Source of the DNA: Clostridia bacterium
GTDB taxonomy: Bacteria > Bacillota > Clostridia > Christensenellales > UBA1242
DNA length: 24,495 nucleotides
Reading direction: 5' to 3'
Assembly (NCBI GenBank): GCA_900768425.1
Contig: CAAGCR010000021.1
Span: 1-24,495 of the forward strand
In this document: positions 8,101 through 14,926 of the stretch, piece after piece
Numbering within the stretch: position 1 is the stretch's first letter
How the letters are laid out: each line of letters begins with the position of its first letter
Notes under the pieces: generated by a model
Seen by the model: the letters and a program-made list of their open reading frames with translations, nothing else
The model's database searches: none
What the model was told of the DNA's origin: nothing
Position numbers and translations under genes: made by a program

Positions 8101-8694
8101 GGACTTGACCACTTGCTTGCATCTAAGCACAATGTAAACATTCTTGTCCTTGACAGCGAAGTATACTCTAACACTGGCGGGCAGGCATCAAAAAGTACTC
8201 AAAAAGCAGCAACCGCAAAATTTGCTTCACATGGAAAAGATACCAAAAAGAAAAATCTTGCACAAATGGCTATGAGTTACAAAACTGCCTATGTTGCACA
8301 AGTTAGTCTTGGTGCTGATATTAGTCAAACAATTAAAGCATTTAAAGAAGCAGAAAGTTATAATGGTGTAAGCCTTATTATTGCCTATGCCCCTTGTGTA
8401 AACCACGGTTTTGATATGTCTAACTCTAACATAGAGATGAAAAAGGCTGTTGCTTGTGGTTATTGGAACTTATTTAGATTTAACCCACAAAACGAAAAGC
8501 CTTTAACACTTGACTCTATTGAGCCAAGAGAAAGTTACAGAGATTTCTTACTTGGTGAATCTCGCTTTAAAGCACTATACAAAACTAACCCACAAATGGC
8601 GGAAGAACTTTTCAAAGAAAGTGAACAAGATGCCATAGAACGCAGAAAAGTATTAACCGATATGATAAAATTACAAGAAGAAGATAATAAATAA
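5176..8694 (+). CDS. nifJ: pyruvate:ferredoxin (flavodoxin) oxidoreductase, single-chain
   Basis: This cytosolic enzyme converts pyruvate plus CoA to acetyl-CoA and CO2 while reducing ferredoxin or flavodoxin, the central step of anaerobic pyruvate fermentation. At 1172 aa it has the usual length of the one-chain homodimeric form. Domain order is as expected. The N-terminal pyrimidine-binding domain opens with MNKITVDGNTATALIAYAVS and has the IYPITPSS signature. The CoA-binding and gamma-type domains follow. The two 4Fe-4S motifs are CIQCGMCAVSCP (from residue 681) and CTGCGVCAKVCP (from 735). The proximal cluster ligands begin at CAGCGE (802). The thiamine diphosphate motif starts at GDGWAYDIG (~965) and continues to DSEVYSNTGGQ. 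The ATG is supported by AAGGTAAGG. It is monocistronic, between its own promoter and a strong terminator, and points to a strict or facultative anaerobe. Confidence 0.98.
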   Translation: MNKITVDGNTATALIAYAVSEVASIYPITPSSTMAELCSQWADEGKKNIFDKTMIIKEMQSEAGAAGALHGSLTCGALSTTFTASQGLLLMIPNMYKIAGELLPCVFHISARALATHALSIFGDHSDIMATRSTGFAFLASSNVQECHDMALVAHIATLNSSVPFVHFFDGFRTSHEIQKIEEISYDDIRKIYPYEKMEEFKKRALDPLHPRQQGTAQNPDIFFQNREACNEKYAKVFDCVCDAFKKLESITGRHYEPYEYYGASDAERVIVIMGSGSETAIQTVNDLVAKGEKVGVLRVRLFRPFNYDALIEKLPNTVKKIAVLDRTKESGAPCEPLCEDIVFAVQKHHLPIDIVGGRYGLGSKEFKPNHIYAVFENLKNDKPLNSFTVGINDDVTHLSLKNYDYKIDNNEKEFKFFGLGSDGTVSANKNTIKIIGECTDKYVQGYFEYDSKKSGSLTTSHLRISDDKILSPYSLEHADLIAIHNFSFVGRYDLTQNLRKNGIVILNTVLEPDEVVKFLPEKFVKDLKTADAKLYIINAQKIAEKVGLGNKINIVMQTAFFKLANIIPYKLAKSKMQEAIKKTYGKKGDDVVNNNLKAIDLAENALVLCDYNKTETIKSYLQKGTDDEYYNEFIKPIENLRGNDLPVSAFNESGYVPTDTSKFLKRGIASHLPCWNSENCIQCGMCAVSCPHSVIQSKLINNDNLINAPVGFDFANAFGVEDKKFKLQISPLDCTGCGVCAKVCPAKNKALVMVEANEILNKERKNYEYFKTLPYVKSPFSTSLAKGLQFEKSYFEFSGACAGCGETPYIKIASTLFGKDMIIANATGCSSIYGGNSPVCPYSKDSSGYGPAWANSLFEDNAEFGLGMSLAIENNKQMLKKYCEEYLQNCINIQINEYLQKWLNNDLPLNNDEANTLISLLIKEKDIVLTNSSNNDVKKEITCINNILLYKDYFTKKSLWIIGGDGWAYDIGYGGLDHLLASKHNVNILVLDSEVYSNTGGQASKSTQKAATAKFASHGKDTKKKNLAQMAMSYKTAYVAQVSLGADISQTIKAFKEAESYNGVSLIIAYAPCVNHGFDMSNSNIEMKKAVACGYWNLFRFNPQNEKPLTLDSIEPRESYRDFLLGESRFKALYKTNPQMAEELFKESEQDAIERRKVLTDMIKLQEEDNK

Positions 8695-8710
8695 GATTAT
8701 TCATTTAATA

Positions 8711-8752
8711 AAAAAATATCAAGCAGATAAATTTCTTGCTTGATATTTTTTT
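8711..8752. terminator. bidirectional terminator between nifJ and the divIVA-like operon
   Basis: A 14-bp perfect stem (8712-8725 with 8737-8750) flanked by an A-tract and a T-tract. It ends nifJ on the plus strand and the leftward envelope operon (last stop at 8786) on the minus strand. Confidence 0.9.
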
Positions 8753-8785
8753 AAGTAATAAATTTTATAATTAACATTCAATTTT

Positions 8786-9610
8786 TTAGTTGAAAAAGTC
8801 AAAACTTTTCATTATTGTTTCTAGGCTATCTTTGGGATTTACGGCTTCTTTTAAATCAAAACCTGATTCATTTGCTTCGGGCATTACTCCCGCTTTTGCG
8901 GTTAGTTTGTTTGCATAAACTGAGTCTGGTGCGGCATCTTCGGTTAAAAACTTATCTAATAAAGATTCGTACCTCTCGCCTTTTTCTATTCTTGCTTCGT
9001 AGATAGGTTTTATCATTGTCGCCTTTTCTTCCAACTTATTTAGTTCGGTTTGTTTTTGTAACATATCTTTTGGGAGTTGTTTTCTTATATGTGTTTTGGT
9101 TTTAGGCTCTTTTTTCTCTGTTACTTGCTTATCTAAATATGTATTCATTTTGCCAAGAAGGGCTCGCATTGGGTCACTATCCTGAGTTACTGGGGTTGCA
9201 CCTACAAATTTAAAGTCTTCTTTTAAATTGTTTTTTAAATTTGACTTAAACTCTGCAAGCAATTTTTTTACATTATCTATTTCATCTAGGTTTGGATATT
9301 TTTTTACAATTTCGTTTAACACTTTTTCCCATCTTGCATATAGAATGTTTAACTCTTCAATTTTTAGGTTATAGACATTTTTACTACTGCTTTCTATTTG
9401 TTTGGCTTTTTCAACCGCTGCGGTCAATGCTATTGAAATATTCTCGCCTTTTTCTTTTATATCTTTTTCCTTTGATTGATATGTTGTCAAAGATTTTTCT
9501 AATGATTGAATTTTGATGTCTTTTTGGTTTAGTTGGTCTTCTAAATCTTCAATATAGGTATTTACTTCTTCTTTATTATAGCCATTTCTAGCAGATTGAA
9601 AATCTTTCAT
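8786..9610 (-). CDS. DivIVA-domain cell-division/polarity protein
   Basis: A 274-aa protein. Its N-terminus (MKDFQSARNGYNKEEVNTYI) has the DivIVA signature of an F, then GY, then EV and a coiled coil (residues ~20-60, then ~75-130). DivIVA-family proteins bind curved membrane at poles or septa and recruit division or cell-wall factors. The rest is a long charged coiled coil and a disordered tail ending in FDFFN. It is longer than Bacillus DivIVA because of the C-terminal extension, so it may be a paralogue of the GpsB/DivIVA group rather than the canonical one. The upstream membrane protein's stop (9611-9613) directly abuts this ATG, and the GGAG site lies inside the upstream gene, so translation is probably coupled. 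It is the last gene of an operon with lgt. Confidence 0.75.
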   Translation of the reverse strand: MKDFQSARNGYNKEEVNTYIEDLEDQLNQKDIKIQSLEKSLTTYQSKEKDIKEKGENISIALTAAVEKAKQIESSSKNVYNLKIEELNILYARWEKVLNEIVKKYPNLDEIDNVKKLLAEFKSNLKNNLKEDFKFVGATPVTQDSDPMRALLGKMNTYLDKQVTEKKEPKTKTHIRKQLPKDMLQKQTELNKLEEKATMIKPIYEARIEKGERYESLLDKFLTEDAAPDSVYANKLTAKAGVMPEANESGFDLKEAVNPKDSLETIMKSFDFFN

Positions 9611-10102
9611 TTAATTCTCCTTGAGATTATGTTTTATCCTAAAAAACATATTTAGTGCAATTAGCAACAAATATATTCCGTTAATTGCAATGAGCCAGTA
9701 AATGTTTAGGATATTTATTTTATAAACTATAAGTAGTATACATTCAAATGCAAAAAAAGCAAATAGTTTAAAATGAATTTTTTGTCTAAAAAGTGCGAAT
9801 ACTGCAAGACTGGCAAAGGCAAAACTTAGCATATACATTGGATAATAATATGCAAGTGTGTAAGACAAATACAACTGCATAAATGATAATATGCCTAGCC
9901 AGATTATAAGTGTGCCATAGTATAGTGAAGAATCTAATTTATACATAGCACAATATAAAAGAGAATAAAGCCCTATTAAAACACACGATATGCTAAACCA
10001 GTATTCTCTTAAATTTACATTATTGATTGTGACAAATAATGATGATATGAATAAAACTATTAAAAATAATGCTACTGCTAATAATATTTTATTCTTTTTC
10101 AT
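9611..10102 (-). CDS. small multi-pass membrane protein of unknown function
   Basis: A 163-aa protein made almost entirely of hydrophobic segments, about five transmembrane helices (residues ~6-27, 33-52, 58-80, 84-104, 115-160), with a short basic C-terminus. I do not recognise a family. Its ATG overlaps the 3' end of lgt by 14 bases in another frame, with GAGGT just upstream inside lgt, so it is read from the same mRNA with coupled translation. Its position between lgt and a DivIVA-like gene suggests an envelope or septum role, which is inference from context only. Confidence 0.75.
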   Translation of the reverse strand: MKKNKILLAVALFLIVLFISSLFVTINNVNLREYWFSISCVLIGLYSLLYCAMYKLDSSLYYGTLIIWLGILSFMQLYLSYTLAYYYPMYMLSFAFASLAVFALFRQKIHFKLFAFFAFECILLIVYKINILNIYWLIAINGIYLLLIALNMFFRIKHNLKEN

Positions 10103-10868
10103 TTATCTTACCTCGTTTTTGTTTAGTATAAACAAAAACGAAGATTGCTATACCTGCAAGAATTGCCATTACACTTGTTATGGAACTTAGTTTAAGCCCA
10201 AATATCATTAGATTATATGTAGACTCGCGTAGTGGTTCTAAACAGAACCTTATTGTGCCGTAGGCAACCAAATATGCACTTGTAATATAGCCTTTTGTCT
10301 TTACTTTGCGTAACAAAATAAATAGAAGTGTAAAAATTGCTAGATTTATCATAAATTCATAAAAGAACAAAGCATAATGCCATTCACCGTTATCTAAAAG
10401 TACAGCAAATGGAAACCATTGCCAAGATGGATTGGTTACCAAATGTCCATACACTTCTTGATTGAAAAAATTACCCCATCTACCTATTGCCTGCCCTAAA
10501 ATTAATGATACGCAAGCCACATCAGCAACATCTAAAAAGTTTTTTTTGTGTATTATGCAAAATAATGCAACACCGACTGCTCCACCTATTATTCCGCCAT
10601 ATATTGACATTCCGCCTTCCCAAATTTTAAACATTTCGGCAAAGGAATATGAATGGTCTGCACCCAAAACGTATAAAAGTCTTGCGCCTATTACCGCTAG
10701 TGGCAAAACATATAGTGCTAAGGCAAATATGTCATCTGATTTTAAATCTCTTTGTTTTGCATTTTTACACGCCAAAATAATGCCAACAAACATTGCTGTT
10801 GCCATTGTAATTCCATAAAATTTGATGTTTAGTCCAAATATTGTAAAACCGTTAACTATATTTATCAT
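10089..10868 (-). CDS. lgt: prolipoprotein diacylglyceryl transferase
   Basis: Lgt moves the diacylglyceryl group of phosphatidylglycerol onto the lipobox Cys of prolipoproteins in the plasma membrane. The 259-aa length and about seven membrane helices fit the family. Signature elements are RLLYVLGAD (~63-71), the IWEGGMSIYGGIIGGAVG loop (~82-99), GQAIGRWGNFFNQEVYG (~125-141, with the essential Arg at 130), and YGTIRFCLEPLR near residues 203-214. The usual HPTQLYE is altered to HYALFFYE, which keeps the YE. The ATG at 10868 lacks a Shine-Dalgarno site; a TATAAT ends exactly 6 bases upstream, so the mRNA from this promoter would start at the ATG. It may also be transcribed through from the subtilase, whose stop lies 38 bases upstream. 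Confidence 0.95.
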   Translation of the reverse strand: MINIVNGFTIFGLNIKFYGITMATAMFVGIILACKNAKQRDLKSDDIFALALYVLPLAVIGARLLYVLGADHSYSFAEMFKIWEGGMSIYGGIIGGAVGVALFCIIHKKNFLDVADVACVSLILGQAIGRWGNFFNQEVYGHLVTNPSWQWFPFAVLLDNGEWHYALFFYEFMINLAIFTLLFILLRKVKTKGYITSAYLVAYGTIRFCLEPLRESTYNLMIFGLKLSSITSVMAILAGIAIFVFVYTKQKRGKINEKE

Positions 10869-10874
10869 ACTTGT

Positions 10875-10903
10875 ATTATACTATTCTAAATTCTAAAATG
10901 CAA
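10875..10903 (-). promoter_or_regulatory. promoter of lgt, predicted to give leaderless mRNA
   Basis: On the minus strand, TTGCAT (10903-10898), 17 bases, and a perfect TATAAT (10880-10875), then ACAAGT and ATG. The spacer contains the near-direct repeat TTTAGAAT-TTAGAAT. Transcription would begin at or beside the start codon. Confidence 0.75.
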
Positions 10904-10906
10904 ATG

Positions 10907-12040
10907 CTATTGTAAATTAAATTGAACAACACCATAGCCTTCGGCATATTTACCTTTAAAAATTGATTTTGCATTATATATTAAAAAGTTTTTTATTTGG
11001 TCCGGCATTGCATTTGGATATTTTTCATATATCAATGCACAAAGCCCTGCAACCATTGGAGTTGCAACACTTGTTCCACTCATTTGCCTATAACCGCCTA
11101 AATGCGAGCAAGATGTTATATTTATGCTTGGAGCAATTACATCTGGTTTTATTCGGTTAAAGGCTGGGCCTCGTGAAGAAAAATCTGCTACTTTAAAATT
11201 TCTTTCGTTGTAATTACCAAGTGCATCACGATTATCATCTAATCCACCTACTGTTATAATTTTTCTACTAACGCCCGGACTTTTTATTGTTTCTCGCTCT
11301 GGTCCCGAGTTACCACCGGCACTTACTATGGTTATTCCTTCTTGCCATAGTTTTTCTGCACCTTTCATAATTGGGTCTTTTAAGCCTAATGGTTCGCTAC
11401 CAAAACTCATACATACAACTTTTATGTTAAATTTATCGTGATTATCATATATCCACTGCATTGCATCTAAAATGGTTACAGCTGTTGCTTCGCCTTTTTC
11501 GTTTAAGGCTTTTAAAGAAATAATGTTTGCATTTGGGGCTATGCCGGAGTACTTTCCACCACTTAAAAGTCCGCTTCCGGTTGCAACACCTGCAACAAAA
11601 GTGCCATGTCCGTTATCATCATAATTACTGCTATAACCATTTACAAAATCATAAAATGCTAAAATTCTATTGCTTTTTATTCTGAAATCTATGTGCGAAT
11701 TTATGCCGGTATCTATAAATGCTATTGTGACATTTTTGCCTGTTAGAGGAGTCGTATCGCATTTGATTATTCTTTTTGACACATCTACCAAAGCAGAAAC
11801 ATCTGCCACTGATGAGATATAACTAACAAAGTATTGTTTGCTTGATTTCAAAATTTTTTCTGAGTTAAAACATACTGCAACTGCATTTAAAAATCTTAAA
11901 TCTTTTATTACCTTTATGTTGTTTTTGTTTAAATAATCATAAAAACGCTTTTTGTCATTATAATATACAATGCATTCGTAAGTGCATTGTTTTTGTTCTA
12001 GTGCAACAATTTTTAGTAGTTTTTCATCTATTTTTTGCAT
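10907..12040 (-). CDS. subtilisin-like serine protease (S8 family, AprX-like)
   Basis: A 377-aa subtilase with an intact triad: Asp110 (AFIDTGIN), His145 (DDNGHGTFVAG) and Ser324 (MSGTSVATP). The oxyanion Asn is at ~244 (SAGGNSGP). Residues 1-~95 resemble a short inhibitor-like prodomain. There is no signal peptide or membrane anchor, so it is probably intracellular, like AprX or the intracellular subtilisins. The start codon overlaps the stop of the 88-aa upstream gene (TAATG) and has no good Shine-Dalgarno site, so translation is likely coupled to it. lgt follows 38 bases after the stop. Exported relatives in other bacteria process surface proteins; the substrate here is unknown. Confidence 0.93.
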   Translation of the reverse strand: MQKIDEKLLKIVALEQKQCTYECIVYYNDKKRFYDYLNKNNIKVIKDLRFLNAVAVCFNSEKILKSSKQYFVSYISSVADVSALVDVSKRIIKCDTTPLTGKNVTIAFIDTGINSHIDFRIKSNRILAFYDFVNGYSSNYDDNGHGTFVAGVATGSGLLSGGKYSGIAPNANIISLKALNEKGEATAVTILDAMQWIYDNHDKFNIKVVCMSFGSEPLGLKDPIMKGAEKLWQEGITIVSAGGNSGPERETIKSPGVSRKIITVGGLDDNRDALGNYNERNFKVADFSSRGPAFNRIKPDVIAPSINITSCSHLGGYRQMSGTSVATPMVAGLCALIYEKYPNAMPDQIKNFLIYNAKSIFKGKYAEGYGVVQFNLQ

Positions 12041-12306
12041 TATTTTAAACTATTTAATATATCCTTCATTTTATTTTGTTGCTCGCTAGTTAAAAATGGG
12101 GTTAATTGATTTAGCATATTATTTAAAGAGTCGTAATCAAAAGTTCCATCTTGTTTTTGCTTAGCTACATATTTATATAATTCGTTTATAAGTTCATCTT
12201 CGGACATTCCTTTATATTCGTTATATAAAGCATTAATTTTGTTTGCTTCTTGCTTAATTTTTTCTTCTTCGTTATTCTGCTCTTTGTTGTAATTCTTAAA
12301 CCCCAT
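12040..12306 (-). CDS. small acidic/polar helical protein, coupled to the subtilase
   Basis: An 88-aa soluble protein, highly charged in its first 30 residues (NNEEEKIKQEANK) and helical thereafter, with LTPFLTSEQQNKMKDILNSL at the C-terminus. Family not recognised; similar-sized proteins of the SpoVT/YabP type do not match by motif. AAAGGAG precedes the ATG. Its TAA overlaps the subtilase ATG by one base, so the two are translated from one mRNA in equal measure. A chaperone, substrate or inhibitor of the protease is possible, from context alone. Confidence 0.75.
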   Translation of the reverse strand: MGFKNYNKEQNNEEEKIKQEANKINALYNEYKGMSEDELINELYKYVAKQKQDGTFDYDSLNNMLNQLTPFLTSEQQNKMKDILNSLK

Positions 12307-12382
12307 AAAAACTCCTTTACTTACTATATATGATAAATATTATGTAAAATGTGTTACTAGCACAGTATTTATTTTTATTGCA

Positions 12383-12388
12383 TATAAT
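12383..12388 (+). promoter_or_regulatory. -10 box of the Asn-rich protein gene
   Basis: A perfect TATAAT at 12383-12388 lies in the divergent gap. No good -35 is found at 16-18 bases. A start near 12395 would give a very short leader holding AAGGA. Confidence 0.45.
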
Positions 12389-12408
12389 AGGTATTGAAGG
12401 AATGTAAT

Positions 12409-12789
12409 ATGTTTAATGGTGATAATGGTGGGCAATATGATAATTATGTTTCAGACTATCCACAAGTATTTTTTACACAAAATTATGTAAATAAAAATAA
12501 TTCACAAATGCCTATGCAAACAAATGTAAACAATTTTGGTAGTTGTGGTATTTTAGGCAATTTTTTAAACTCTGATATGTTAAAGCAAATACTTCCATTT
12601 TTGCTGGGTGGAAAAAATAATAATGGCAATGCTAATTTTATGTCTATGATGCAAAATTTTAATCCTAATATTAGCAAATTAATTAATAGTTTAGGTATGT
12701 TTAACAATAAAAATAATAATAGCAATTTTGCCAACAAAAATGATGATAAAAATATTATTGATATGAATGGTTATGAAGAAATAAAATAA
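12409..12789 (+). CDS. Asn-rich low-complexity small protein
   Basis: A 126-aa protein, very rich in Asn with Met, Phe and Gly (runs such as KNKNNNSNFANKND). I choose the ATG at 12409, 8 bases after AAGGA, rather than the in-frame TTG at 12394, which would overlap that site. The middle has a short hydrophobic part (LKQILPFLLGG). It has no recognisable domain, signal peptide or catalytic motif, and is likely disordered. It is divergent from the 88-aa/subtilase operon and ends at a terminator shared with a convergent gene. It could be a substrate of the protease or a scaffold or coat-type protein, but this is only suggested by position and composition. Confidence 0.65.
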   Translation: MFNGDNGGQYDNYVSDYPQVFFTQNYVNKNNSQMPMQTNVNNFGSCGILGNFLNSDMLKQILPFLLGGKNNNGNANFMSMMQNFNPNISKLINSLGMFNNKNNNSNFANKNDDKNIIDMNGYEEIK

Positions 12790-12799
12790 TAATTTTATA

Positions 12800-12850
12800 T
12801 ATAAAAAATACAAGGCAAAATCATAGTTTTTAATGATTTTGCCTTGTTTA
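12800..12850. terminator. bidirectional terminator
   Basis: A perfect 15-bp stem (12810-12824 with 12833-12847) and an 8-base loop. The T-tract is better on the minus strand (TATTTTTTA), so it mainly ends the SHOCT-domain gene and may also end the Asn-rich gene. The stem base ACAAGGCAAA recurs in the terminator at 18258-18285. Confidence 0.85.
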
Positions 12851-12923
12851 AATTCATTGATTTATTTCAAATATTTAAACATAAAAATTTAATGCTGATT
12901 TTTTAACAGACTACAATTTAAAA

Positions 12924-13751
12924 TTATATTTCTTCTAGAATTTTTGCTTTTTTATCGGCATATTCATCTTCTGTTATTACGCCTTTTTCTTTTAATTCGT
13001 CTAATTTTTTGATGCGGTCTTCTATTGAAGGTTCTTGTTGAATTTGAATATTATTATCTTGTATAGTTTTAAGAATTGTTTGTTGGTCTAAGGTTATATC
13101 TCTTGTACGTTTTTTGATTATACTCTTTAAAATTGCACCTGCAAGCATAGAGAATGCTAGAGATAAAACAAAAATAGTCCAAATAAATTTTGAATCAAAT
13201 AACCAATTTGCGGTAAATGCAAGACTTCCCTCTACATAGTTTAAAGACATAATTACGATTGTAAGCCATAAATCTACAATGAAATTACTTACATACATTA
13301 TTATTTGGAAAGCCAAATATTCTTTTTTGAAGGTGTAAACATTTGATATTACCATATTTGCGATTGATGTTTGAACTGTGATAAATACTATAATTTTTGC
13401 ATAGGTCAAAATACCCAAATCGCCAGTGTAAGTACCACTACTTATTGCATTAATGAAGTCTTGACCTACAAAGATAAATATTATCCATAAAAGACAAGTA
13501 AGCCCCGTTAAGCCAATTATTACATAGGCATAAATGTGATGTTTTAATTCCTTTTCTTTGGTTAGAATTCTTGTTGCCGGTAAGCACGAAATACAGCCAA
13601 AGCATAAGATACCTAAAATTAGCAAAAAATCTATAACAAAACGATTAAGTTTTATAGTTCCCATTACACCTAAAACAAGAATGCCAACAATAACAAAAGC
13701 AAGTGTTATTGGAATAATGGACATCAGTTTTTCAATTTTTGATTTTTTCAT
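12924..13751 (-). CDS. multi-pass membrane protein with C-terminal SHOCT domain
   Basis: A 275-aa protein with about six transmembrane segments in residues 12-210, then a basic cytosolic linker (IIKKRTRD). It ends in a SHOCT-type motif: IEDRIKKLDELKEKGVITED then EYADKKAKILEEI. SHOCT is a short oligomerisation domain at the C-terminus of many bacterial membrane proteins. The membrane part is not a family I recognise. GAGGG lies close before the ATG. It has its own promoter ~100 bases upstream; the AT-rich leader could fold into nested hairpins. It is convergent with the Asn-rich gene at a shared terminator. Confidence 0.8.
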   Translation of the reverse strand: MKKSKIEKLMSIIPITLAFVIVGILVLGVMGTIKLNRFVIDFLLILGILCFGCISCLPATRILTKEKELKHHIYAYVIIGLTGLTCLLWIIFIFVGQDFINAISSGTYTGDLGILTYAKIIVFITVQTSIANMVISNVYTFKKEYLAFQIIMYVSNFIVDLWLTIVIMSLNYVEGSLAFTANWLFDSKFIWTIFVLSLAFSMLAGAILKSIIKKRTRDITLDQQTILKTIQDNNIQIQQEPSIEDRIKKLDELKEKGVITEDEYADKKAKILEEI

Positions 13752-13854
13752 ATATCCCTCTATTGTTACATATTATTCAATTGTATTTTAATATATTCAA
13801 TTTAATATATAAATAATATACAAATACCCTAATTATGTAACTTATATCAACTTT

Positions 13855-13883
13855 ATTATAATATATATATAATAATTTGTAAA
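13855..13883 (-). promoter_or_regulatory. promoter of the SHOCT-domain gene
   Basis: On the minus strand, TTTACA (13883-13878), 17 bases of alternating AT, and TATAAT (13860-13855). The predicted start near 13848 gives a ~97-base leader. Confidence 0.75.
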
Positions 13884-13906
13884 GAAAAATTTATAATTAC
13901 GAGTAT

Positions 13907-13934
13907 TTGTCAAAAATGAAAATATTGCTATAAT
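13907..13934 (+). promoter_or_regulatory. possible distal promoter of the GDPD gene
   Basis: TTGTCA (13907-13912), 16 bases, TATAAT (13929-13934). It would give a ~170-base leader. It may be used in addition to the closer one at 14064-14092. Confidence 0.4.
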
Positions 13935-14063
13935 TTAACAATAATTTTTTGTTGTGTTTAAGTTTATTATATTTGTAAAATCTTTCAGTACATTAAAAAT
14001 ATCTTCCAATATTACTAATAATTAACTATTTGTATGTATATGGCAAAAAATATTGATATTAAT

Positions 14064-14092
14064 TTGTATTTTTTTTATAAATCTTGTAAAAT
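14064..14092 (+). promoter_or_regulatory. proximal promoter of the GDPD gene
   Basis: TTGTAT (14064-14069), 17 bases, TAAAAT (14087-14092). The predicted start near 14099 is just at the AAAGGA Shine-Dalgarno site, leaving a minimal leader. Confidence 0.6.
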
Positions 14093-14112
14093 AACAAAAA
14101 GGACTTAATTTT

Positions 14113-14841
14113 ATGGAAATATTTAATTCTTGGCTTGTTAAAGATTATATCGCACATAGAGGTTTTCACAATAGTGAAAATCCAGAAAATTCACTTGGGG
14201 CTTTTGCAAGAGCCATTGACTATGGCTATGCGATTGAGTTAGATGTTCAACAGATTGCAGATGGCACTGTTATTGTTTTTCACGATTATTCTTTAGCAAG
14301 AATGACTGGTCGCGATGGATATACTAAAAACTTATTAAAAAGCGAACTTAGTGAGTATAAATTAGGTAAAACAGATTTTTGTATACCAACTTTAAATGAA
14401 GTGTTAGATTTAGTTGGTGGTCAAGTTCCTATTTTAATTGAAATTAAAAACGAAGGCAAAGTTGGTGAACTAGAAAAGGCAACCTATGATATATTAAAAA
14501 ATTATGATGGTGACTATGCTATTCAGTCATTTAACCCTTATTCTTTGGAGTGGTTTAAGAGAAATGCACCTTCTATTTGGAGAGGTCAACTTGCTTCATA
14601 TTTCAAAGGCGAAAATTTGTCATTTATTAAGAAGTTTGCACTTAAAAGAATGCTTTTAAATAAAAAAGTTTCTTGTCCAGACTTTATTTCATACAATGTT
14701 CAAAATTTGCCAAATATGTATGTTAACCGCTTTAAAAAATTACCACTACTCGCATGGTGCGTTCGTTCTCAAACAGAATATTTAAAAGCCGTAAAATATT
14801 GCGACAACATAATATTTGAAAACTTTGAGCCTAAAATTTAG
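14113..14841 (+). CDS. glycerophosphodiester phosphodiesterase family protein
   Basis: This enzyme hydrolyses glycerophosphodiesters from phospholipid turnover to glycerol 3-phosphate and an alcohol. The 242-aa length fits short cytosolic UgpQ-type enzymes. Key residues are in place: His15-Arg16 in IAHRGF followed by ENPENSLGAF, Glu42 and Asp44 (AIELDVQ) as metal ligands, His57-Asp58 (VFHDYSLARMTGR), IPTLNEVLDLV, and the EIKNE strand. No signal peptide is seen, so it acts in the cytosol. AAAGGA precedes the ATG. It is a single-gene unit with its own promoter and a strong terminator shared with the convergent gene. A role in lipid recycling is likely. Confidence 0.93.
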   Translation: MEIFNSWLVKDYIAHRGFHNSENPENSLGAFARAIDYGYAIELDVQQIADGTVIVFHDYSLARMTGRDGYTKNLLKSELSEYKLGKTDFCIPTLNEVLDLVGGQVPILIEIKNEGKVGELEKATYDILKNYDGDYAIQSFNPYSLEWFKRNAPSIWRGQLASYFKGENLSFIKKFALKRMLLNKKVSCPDFISYNVQNLPNMYVNRFKKLPLLAWCVRSQTEYLKAVKYCDNIIFENFEPKI

Positions 14842-14885
14842 TGCTAAATTTTAAGTAACTACCAAAAAATTTTGTTAATAAATAT

Positions 14886-14921
14886 TAAAAAAAAATCAAG
14901 ACTTGCATCTTGATTTTTTTA
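14886..14921. terminator. bidirectional terminator between GDPD and the coiled-coil gene
   Basis: An 11-bp stem (14891-14901 with 14908-14918) and 6-base loop, with an A-tract before and a T-tract after. It ends both convergent genes. Confidence 0.9.
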
Positions 14922-14926
14922 TTTAA

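Larger units (their letters stand above)
13752..14112. other. 361-bp AT-rich divergent intergenic region
   Basis: It holds the leftward promoter and long leader of the SHOCT gene and two candidate rightward promoters for the phosphodiesterase gene. In the leftward leader, nested inverted repeats pair 13765-13771 with 13835-13841, 13781-13786 with 13818-13823, and 13788-13797 with 13804-13813. I see no coding sequence or RNA gene in it. Confidence 0.5.
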
